Shown here: in pieces, positions 58,919 to 64,000 of the stretch
Position numbering within the stretch: position 1 is the first letter of the stretch
How the letters are laid out: every line of letters starts with the position of its first letter
From: Rhizobium sp. FKY42
GTDB taxonomy: Bacteria > Pseudomonadota > Alphaproteobacteria > Rhizobiales > Rhizobiaceae
Length of the DNA: 64,000 bases
Direction: 5' to 3'
NCBI RefSeq assembly: GCF_005222835.1
Contig: NZ_STGA01000006.1
Coordinates: 114,832 to 178,831, forward strand
Translations under genes and position numbers: made by a program
Notes under the pieces: generated by a model
The model's database searches: none
Told to the model about the DNA's origin: nothing
Seen by the model: only the letters and a program-made list of their open reading frames with translations

Positions 58919-59563
58919 TCACCTGTGGGCAGGAAGCGATTTTATAAAGCTTTCAATGGTAGGAAGACTGCGCTCGACCATGACGGCAACGCCTTTAGCA
59001 TTGGGATGCATGCCGTCATCCAGCTGAAGATCTGCTTGCGTCACGACTCCGTCTAGGAAGAAAGGATAAAGCGGCACGCCGTATTTTTGTGAAAGCCGCG
59101 GATAGATACCGTTGAAGCGATCCTGATAGTCCTTGCCCAGGTTTGGCGGCGCCAGCATGCCAGCAAGAACCACCGGAATATTGCGTTCCTTCAGACGCGC
59201 AAGCATGGCATCGAGGTTCTTTTCAGTCTGGTCCGGCGAGATACCGCGCAGGGCATCATTGGCACCCAGTTCGAGGATCACACCCTGGGTGCCGTCCGGG
59301 ATCGACCAATCGAGCCGCGCAAGGCCTGCCGATGTGGTGTCGCCGGACACGCCGGCATTGGTTATCGTGACGTCGATCCCCTTTGCCTTCAGTGCCGCCT
59401 CAAGCTGGGCGGTGTAGGACTCATTCTGGGGCAGTTGATAGCCGGCCATCAGGCTGTCGCCAAAACCCACGATCTGCAGGCCTTGAGCCTGCGCAGAAAC
59501 AAGCCCGCCAAACAGAACCGAAGCGATGACAATCACGTGAAGCAAAGCCGCTTTGAATTTCAT
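58919..59563 (-). CDS. tesA: Arylesterase / acyl-CoA thioesterase I, TesA-like GDSL hydrolase
   Basis: Exported SGNH hydrolase of 214 residues. A signal peptide (KFKAALLHVIVIASVLFGGL) ends near VSAQAQ. The catalytic Ser is in VGFGDSLMAGY near residue 36, block II Gly and block III Asn are in ITNAGVSGDTT and LELGANDALRG, and the Asp-x-x-His pair is in DDGMHPNAKG. ATG 59563 has AGGA nine bases upstream. It is divergent from ybbA-ybbP across 88 bases, the arrangement known from E. coli tesA-ybbAP. Confidence 0.94.
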   Translation of the reverse strand: MKFKAALLHVIVIASVLFGGLVSAQAQGLQIVGFGDSLMAGYQLPQNESYTAQLEAALKAKGIDVTITNAGVSGDTTSAGLARLDWSIPDGTQGVILELGANDALRGISPDQTEKNLDAMLARLKERNIPVVLAGMLAPPNLGKDYQDRFNGIYPRLSQKYGVPLYPFFLDGVVTQADLQLDDGMHPNAKGVAVMVERSLPTIESFIKSLPAHR

Positions 59564-59651
59564 GAATCCACTTCCTAGATTGGTCAGGTTGCCGCGAGGC
59601 GACAAACCTTGCTTAATATGATTTTCCTGGCTCGATATAGGACCGATTTTT

Positions 59652-60362
59652 GTGAGCAACACCATCATCGAATTGAAGAAGGCCGATTTGACCCTGGGCA
59701 GTGCTGCCGCCTCGGTCCACGTTATAAAAGGGATCGACCTCAAGATTGATGAGGGTGAAGCTGTTGGTATCGTTGGCCCTTCGGGATCTGGAAAATCAAC
59801 ACTGCTGATGGTCCTTGCAGGTCTTGAGCGGCTCGATTCCGGCGAAATTCACATTCGCAACACACCGCTTCACAATCTCGGTGAGGATGCATTGGCGGAT
59901 TTCCGAGGCCGCAACATTGGCATCGTCTTTCAGTCGTTCCATCTCATTGCCAATATGACGGCGCTTGAAAACGTCGCCGTGCCCCTGGAACTGGCCAATG
60001 TTTCCAATCCCTTCGACATTGCCAAGCGAGAGCTGACGGCCGTCGGTCTCGGCGAACGGTTGAACCATTATCCGGGGCAGCTTTCCGGCGGCGAACAGCA
60101 GCGTGTGGCGATCGCCCGTGCTCTGGCGCCCTCTCCGGCCGTTCTCATTGCTGACGAGCCGACCGGCAACCTGGATACGGAAACCGGCAAGCAGATTGCA
60201 GACCTTCTTTTCTCCAAGCAGACGGAACGCAAGATGACGCTACTGCTGGTCACGCATGACAATGCGCTCGCCGCCCGTTGCTCGCGTCAGATCCGCGTCC
60301 GCTCGGGCGAAATTGCAGGTGACAGCCGGGAACCCTCCAAGCCTGTGGCAGCATTCGCATGA
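59652..60362 (+). CDS. ybbA: ABC transporter ATP-binding protein, YbbA-like (LolD/MacB type)
   Basis: A 236-residue ATPase of the LolD/MacB type. Walker A is VGPSGSGKSTLLMVLAGL near residue 40, the signature is LSGGEQQRVAIARALAPS near residue 143, and Walker B is VLIADEPTGNLD near residue 164. It begins with GTG at 59652, which has AGGA nine bases upstream. Its ATGA end overlaps the permease start, so the two subunits are translationally coupled. Confidence 0.95.
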   Translation: MSNTIIELKKADLTLGSAAASVHVIKGIDLKIDEGEAVGIVGPSGSGKSTLLMVLAGLERLDSGEIHIRNTPLHNLGEDALADFRGRNIGIVFQSFHLIANMTALENVAVPLELANVSNPFDIAKRELTAVGLGERLNHYPGQLSGGEQQRVAIARALAPSPAVLIADEPTGNLDTETGKQIADLLFSKQTERKMTLLLVTHDNALAARCSRQIRVRSGEIAGDSREPSKPVAAFA

Positions 60363-62905
60363 CTGCGGCAAAACTCCCACGCTTTTCCATTGCGTTGAAA
60401 CTTGCCTTGCGCGAACTGCGTGGGGGCCTTTCAGGCTTTTACATCTTTCTCGCCTGCATCGCGCTCGGTACAGGTGCGATTGCTGCCGTGAATTCGGTGT
60501 CCCGTGGCATTACCGACGCCATAGCCAGTCAGGGCCAGACCTTGCTGGCAGGCGATATCCGGTTTGAGCTCAATAATCGGCTCGCCAACGATCAGGAGCG
60601 GGCCTTCCTGGAAAGCCTCGGGCAGGTCGCTCTCTCCACTGGCCTTCGATCCATGGCCCGCATGCCGGACGGTTCGCAACAGGCTCTTGTAGAGGCGAAG
60701 GCCGTCGATGGCACCTACCCGCTATACGGCACTGTGGAAACCGAGCCGAAAGCGCCGCTGAAAGACCTTCTCGCAAGTGCGAACGGAATCTTCGGGGCCC
60801 TTGCTGCACCCCTTCTGCTAGAGCGCCTGAACGTGAAAGTTGGCGACGAACTCCTGCTTGGCAGTGTTCGACTGCGCATTTCAGGCATTCTGGTTACCGA
60901 ACCGGATGCGCTGTCTGAAGGTTTCGGCTTCGCGCCGCGCCTTCTTCTGTCGCAGGAAGCGCTGCAGGCATCAGGTCTTATCCAGACCGGGAGCCTGGTC
61001 GAGAACGCCTACAAGATCAAGCTGAATGATCCGTCGATCCGCAACACGCTGGGCGCGCGCGCGAACCGGGAGTTCCCGGCAGCCGGCTGGTCCATTCGCA
61101 CCGCCGATCGCGCCGCACCGTCGCTGACGGAAAATGTCGACCGGTTCTCGCAATTTCTGACATTGGTGGGGCTTACAGCACTCATCGTTGGCGGTGTGGG
61201 TGTCGCCAATGCCGTGCGCGCCTTTCTGGATTCGAAGCGGACCAGCATCGCGACCTTCAAGTGCCTTGGAGCCCCTGCTTTTGTCGTGACCCTCATCTAC
61301 CTGTTCCAGATCATGCTGATTGGCTCGCTGGGTGTGCTCATCGGCCTGGTGCTTGGTGCTGTCGCTCCCTTCGCGGCTTTGGGCTTCCTTCGGGAGTTCC
61401 TACCGATTGCCGCCGACGCCACCCTCTATCCTGGAGCGCTTGCGCTGGCCGCCGCCTTCGGCCTGCTGACGACCTTTGCCTTTGCGGTCCTCCCGCTTGG
61501 CCATGCACGCGAAGTGCCCGCCACCGCACTTTTCCGCGAACAGAGCTTCGACCAGACCAAATTGCCGTCCTGGCCTTATCTCCTGGCGGCCACCGTCGCG
61601 CTCGGCGGTCTTGCGGCCCTGGCAATATTTGCCGCAGACGACCGCCGCATTGCCGTGATCTTTCTTGCCGCTGTTGCCGGTGCCTTCGTGCTGCTGCGTC
61701 TTGTTGCAGCAGCAATCTCCGCACTTGCCCGCCGCAGCCCTCGCGTCAACTCGCCTGCCCTGCGACTTGCCATCGGCAATATCCATCGCCCCGGCGCTCT
61801 TACACCGTCCGTGGTGCTTTCGCTTGGTCTCGGTCTTGCGCTTCTCGTGACGCTGGCTTTGATCGACGGCAATCTGCGGCGCCAGCTGACCGGTGCCATG
61901 ACCCAGAACGCGCCAAATTTCTTCTTTGTTGACATCCAGAGCAATGAGAAGGAGGGCGTTGTCGAAACCGTCAAGCGATTGGCGCCGGACGGAAAGATCG
62001 TTCAGGTCCCCATGCTGCGCGGGCGGATTCTCGCTTTCAACGGTCAAGATGTCGCCAAAATGAATGTGCCGCCTGCCGGTCGATGGGTCCTGCGCGGTGA
62101 TCGCGGACTGACTTACACCCAGAACCTGCCGGAAGGCTCCAGCCTTGTCGAGGGAACCTGGTGGGATAAAGACTATAGCGGCGAACCGCTCGTCTCCTTC
62201 TCGGAAGAGGAAGGCAGGGAGCTTGGCCTGAAACTGGGCGATACAGTTACGGTCAACGTTCTGGGCCGCAATATAACGGCCAGGATCGCCAATTTCCGCA
62301 AGGTCGAATGGCGCTCGCTGTCCATCAATTTCGTCATGGTCTTCTCTCCGAACACCTTCAAGGGTGCACCCCATGCCTGGCTGGCGACCCTGATGGACAG
62401 TACCGCCACACCGGCAAAGGAAGGCGAAATTCTGCGCGCGGTGACCACTGCTTATCCCACCGTCACCACTGTCCGCGTCAAGGATGCGCTTGATATTGCA
62501 AGCCAGTTGCTCGGTCAGCTGGCCACCGCCATTCGCGCGGCTGCAGCCGTAGCGCTGGTCGCCTCCGTCCTCGTTCTGGCGGGCGCGCTGGCCTCAGGCA
62601 ACAGGGCCAGAACCCATGATGCGGTCATTCTCAAGACGCTCGGCGGCACCCGCTCCATGCTGATGCGCGCGTTCAGTTACGAATACATGATCCTAGGCTT
62701 CGCAACCGCCGTCTTTGCGCTTGTGGCGGGCGGAATTTCCGCGTGGTTCGTGGTCAGCCGCATCATGAAGATGCCAGCCACCTTCCTGCCGGATGTGGCA
62801 ATAATGACGGTGATCGGTGCTCTCGTCCTCACGGTCGGCATCGGACTCGCTGGCACCTGGCGCATCCTCGGACAGAAGGCGGCACCGGTTCTGAGGGAGC
62901 TTTGA
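60359..62905 (+). CDS. ybbP: FtsX-like ABC transporter permease, YbbP type
   Basis: An 848-residue permease with two FtsX domains. The N-terminal helix is SGFYIFLACIALGTGAIAAV near residue 25 and is followed by a periplasmic MacB-core region. Three helices lie at about 265-405, more helices at about 425-500, then a second periplasmic part, and a final FtsX domain from about 720 with IRAAAAVALVASVLVLAGAL and AVILKTLGGTRSMLMRAFSYE. Partner ATPase is YbbA; tesA is divergent. Members of this group are thought to extract lipids or lipoproteins; the substrate is not established. Confidence 0.95.
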   Translation: MTAAKLPRFSIALKLALRELRGGLSGFYIFLACIALGTGAIAAVNSVSRGITDAIASQGQTLLAGDIRFELNNRLANDQERAFLESLGQVALSTGLRSMARMPDGSQQALVEAKAVDGTYPLYGTVETEPKAPLKDLLASANGIFGALAAPLLLERLNVKVGDELLLGSVRLRISGILVTEPDALSEGFGFAPRLLLSQEALQASGLIQTGSLVENAYKIKLNDPSIRNTLGARANREFPAAGWSIRTADRAAPSLTENVDRFSQFLTLVGLTALIVGGVGVANAVRAFLDSKRTSIATFKCLGAPAFVVTLIYLFQIMLIGSLGVLIGLVLGAVAPFAALGFLREFLPIAADATLYPGALALAAAFGLLTTFAFAVLPLGHAREVPATALFREQSFDQTKLPSWPYLLAATVALGGLAALAIFAADDRRIAVIFLAAVAGAFVLLRLVAAAISALARRSPRVNSPALRLAIGNIHRPGALTPSVVLSLGLGLALLVTLALIDGNLRRQLTGAMTQNAPNFFFVDIQSNEKEGVVETVKRLAPDGKIVQVPMLRGRILAFNGQDVAKMNVPPAGRWVLRGDRGLTYTQNLPEGSSLVEGTWWDKDYSGEPLVSFSEEEGRELGLKLGDTVTVNVLGRNITARIANFRKVEWRSLSINFVMVFSPNTFKGAPHAWLATLMDSTATPAKEGEILRAVTTAYPTVTTVRVKDALDIASQLLGQLATAIRAAAAVALVASVLVLAGALASGNRARTHDAVILKTLGGTRSMLMRAFSYEYMILGFATAVFALVAGGISAWFVVSRIMKMPATFLPDVAIMTVIGALVLTVGIGLAGTWRILGQKAAPVLREL

Positions 62906-62962
62906 CGGACAAGATCCGGCGGATTAAATTTTTGTCACCTCACCGAATGGCGGGCAAAGGGC

Positions 62963-62991
62963 TTGAACCATTACAGCTAAGCTCGCATATT
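62963..62991 (+). promoter_or_regulatory. Sigma70 promoter of ybhL
   Basis: TTGAAC (62963-62968, preceded by C) and CATATT (62986-62991) are 17 bases apart, close to the rhizobial housekeeping pattern. Transcription from about 62998 would place the structured leader at the very 5' end of the message. Confidence 0.65.
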
Positions 62992-63004
62992 TGGATCATG
63001 CTTG

Positions 63005-63062
63005 CTGAGCTCCGCAGCGGCGACCGGGATGTTCCCGACACCGTAGCAACACCGGAGCTTGA
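63005..63062 (+). ncRNA. Structured 5' leader of ybhL, candidate ybhL RNA motif
   Basis: AGCTCCG (63008-63014) pairs with CGGAGCT (63053-63059), flanked by G-U pairs. Inside, CGG (63018-63020) pairs with CCG (63041-63043), and CGGGA (63025-63029) pairs with TCCCG (63033-63037) around a TGT loop. The gene that follows encodes a Bax-inhibitor-type protein, for which a conserved alphaproteobacterial leader, the ybhL motif, has been described. The structure is seen directly; identity with that motif is inferred from position and lineage. Confidence 0.6.
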
Positions 63063-63074
63063 GAGGACAAACTG

Positions 63075-63812
63075 ATGTCTGACCGTTTCAACTACGACAA
63101 CCGAGCAGTACGCGGCGGCGTGCAGTCCGGCGCGATGATTGATGAAGGCCTTCGCTCCTATATGCTGAAGGTCTACAATCTCATGGCATTGGGCCTTGCG
63201 ATCACCGGTATAGCGGCTTACGCCACCTTCGCACTTGCCACCACCAGCCCCGCTTTCGCAACGGCAATCTACGGCTCGCCGCTTCGCTGGGTCGTGATGC
63301 TGGCTCCGCTCGCCCTCGTCTTTTTCCTAAGCTTCCGCATCGATAAGATGAGCGTTGGCGCGGCACAGACGACATTCTGGATCTACGCTGCGTTGATGGG
63401 TCTTTCCCTGTCATCGATCTTCCTGTTCTACACGGGCCAGTCGATCGTGCAGACCTTCTTCATTACGGCAGCTTCCTTTGGTGCCCTGTCGCTCTTCGGT
63501 TACACGACCAAGCGTGACCTGTCGGCCATGGGCTCGTTCCTGATGATGGGTCTGTTCGGCCTGATCATCGCGTCTGTCGTCAACATCTTTCTTGCCTCTT
63601 CGGCCCTGGCCTTTGCCGTATCGGTCATCGGCGTGCTGATCTTCGCCGGTCTGACGGCCTACGACACGCAGAAGATCAAGGAAATGTACTATGTTGGAGA
63701 TGATGCTTCCGTTGCTGGCCGCAAGGCGATCATGGGCGCTTTGACCCTTTACCTCGACTTCATCAACCTGTTCATGTTCTTGCTGCAGTTCCTCGGCAAC
63801 CGTAACAACTGA
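63075..63812 (+). CDS. ybhL: Bax inhibitor-1/YccA family membrane protein, YbhL-like
   Basis: A 245-residue protein with seven hydrophobic segments. After an N-terminal cytoplasmic stretch, KVYNLMALGLAITGIAAYAT begins the first helix near residue 32. AAQTTFWIYAALMGLSLSSI and GYTTKRDLSAMGSFLMMGL are central family blocks. The C-terminal VLIFAGLTAYDTQKIKEMY carries the paired-aspartate calcium/pH-sensing region. GAGAGGA eight bases before ATG 63075 supports the start. It has its own promoter, a structured leader and a terminator. Confidence 0.96.
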   Translation: MSDRFNYDNRAVRGGVQSGAMIDEGLRSYMLKVYNLMALGLAITGIAAYATFALATTSPAFATAIYGSPLRWVVMLAPLALVFFLSFRIDKMSVGAAQTTFWIYAALMGLSLSSIFLFYTGQSIVQTFFITAASFGALSLFGYTTKRDLSAMGSFLMMGLFGLIIASVVNIFLASSALAFAVSVIGVLIFAGLTAYDTQKIKEMYYVGDDASVAGRKAIMGALTLYLDFINLFMFLLQFLGNRNN

Positions 63813-63834
63813 TCTAAGTCGGTATTCTGTGAGG

Positions 63835-63859
63835 AAGGCGGTCTTCGGGCCGCCTTTTT
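63835..63859 (+). terminator. Rho-independent terminator of ybhL
   Basis: AAGGCGG (63835-63841) pairs with CCGCCTT (63850-63856), and the loop can close further as a stable C-TTCG-G tetraloop. TTTTT (63855-63859) ends the element. It lies 22 bases past the ybhL stop. Confidence 0.95.
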
Positions 63860-63940
63860 CTAATGTCCGCGGTCCCTACTGCTTCCTGCCAGCAAAACAC
63901 TGTCTCCCCCAGAAACCCTTCAGACTTCGGGCAAGTCATG

Positions 63941-63995
63941 ACCTCCACCAGAGGTGGAGGTTTGAAACGCTGCGCTTGAACCGCTAGAAGCGGTT
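63941..63995. repeat. Two adjacent hairpins with identical AGA loops at the right edge
   Basis: ACCTCCACC-AGA-GGTGGAGGT (63941-63961) is a perfect 9-bp hairpin, and AACCGCT-AGA-AGCGGTT (63979-63995) a perfect 7-bp hairpin, 17 bases apart. The second is followed by TTGCT. No coding frame is visible in 63860-64000. They may be the transcript end of a gene beyond the edge or the subterminal palindromes of an IS200/IS605-like element; neither can be decided here. Confidence 0.5.
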
Positions 63996-64000
63996 TTGCT

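Noticed and set aside
62743..63075. 110-codon frame overlapping the end of ybbP and the ybhL leader
   Set aside because: It overlaps ybbP out of frame and covers a promoter and a base-paired leader, so it is not likely to be translated.

Overview
The window is chromosomal DNA of an alphaproteobacterium, most likely a member of the Rhizobiaceae (Agrobacterium/Neorhizobium/Rhizobium group). The signs are: an atpHAGDC operon without atpI/B/E/F; an mdh-sucCDAB-lpdA operon; sdhCDAB; a hemC-hemD-mitofilin-hemY cluster; an Omp19-like lipoprotein; a Bax-inhibitor gene behind a candidate ybhL-type RNA leader; and promoters of the CTTGAAC-N17-CATATT kind. Base composition and codon use look even. I see no rRNA, tRNA, CRISPR array, prophage or complete insertion sequence. 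No stretch longer than 300 bases lacks a gene; the longest gaps are about 292 bases (27490-27781), 282 bases (57184-57465) and 258 bases (4718-4975).

Layout. 1-4717 (-): F1 part of ATP synthase, with atpC cut by the left edge. 4976-10451: a DUF4345-like membrane protein, priA, divergent xerC, a TraB/GumN protein and a cytochrome b561. 10584-20975 (-): mdh, sucC, sucD, sucA, sucB, a MAPEG protein, an SDR and lpdA, which is the second half of the TCA cycle with its dedicated E3. 21143-27489 (-): zapE, an Omp19-like inhibitor lipoprotein, and sdhC-sdhD-sdhA-[GT25 glycosyltransferase]-sdhB. 27782-31767: a small secreted protein, then an ETF-beta lysine methyltransferase-like gene, an EVE protein, YciI, gpsA and tsaD on the minus strand. 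31849-37821 (+): hemC, hemD, Mic60/mitofilin-like, hemY, TerB-like and a class I amidotransferase. 37825-46933: an MFS exporter, yggT, DUF167, ppa, a GNAT, typA, a PhoD-type phosphatase and an M3 oligopeptidase. 47083-55040: an unknown small protein, marR plus a Bcr/CflA exporter, argG, an SDR, a LysE exporter and a three-gene ABC importer. 55200-63812: rlmN, an IalB-like protein, a YkvA protein, phhB, thpR, a tesA-like gene divergent from ybbA-ybbP, and ybhL.

The unifying theme is central energy metabolism: succinyl-CoA synthetase and 2-oxoglutarate dehydrogenase, malate and succinate dehydrogenases, ATP synthase, and early tetrapyrrole synthesis for the haem that these respiratory enzymes need. 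Around this core sit housekeeping genes for RNA modification, chromosome dimer resolution and replication restart, plus a few transporters.

I do not see a convincing undescribed multi-gene system such as a defence island, a biosynthetic cluster or a mobile element. The most interesting observations are local: a structured leader and promoter before ybhL; a 14-bp hairpin that covers the ribosome-binding region of the LysE gene; a near-perfect 23-bp operator before marR; a glycosyltransferase embedded between sdhA and sdhB; a displaced or frameshifted start in the methyltransferase gene; a mitofilin-like gene inside the haem operon; and tail-to-tail gene junctions of 0-3 bases without terminators.
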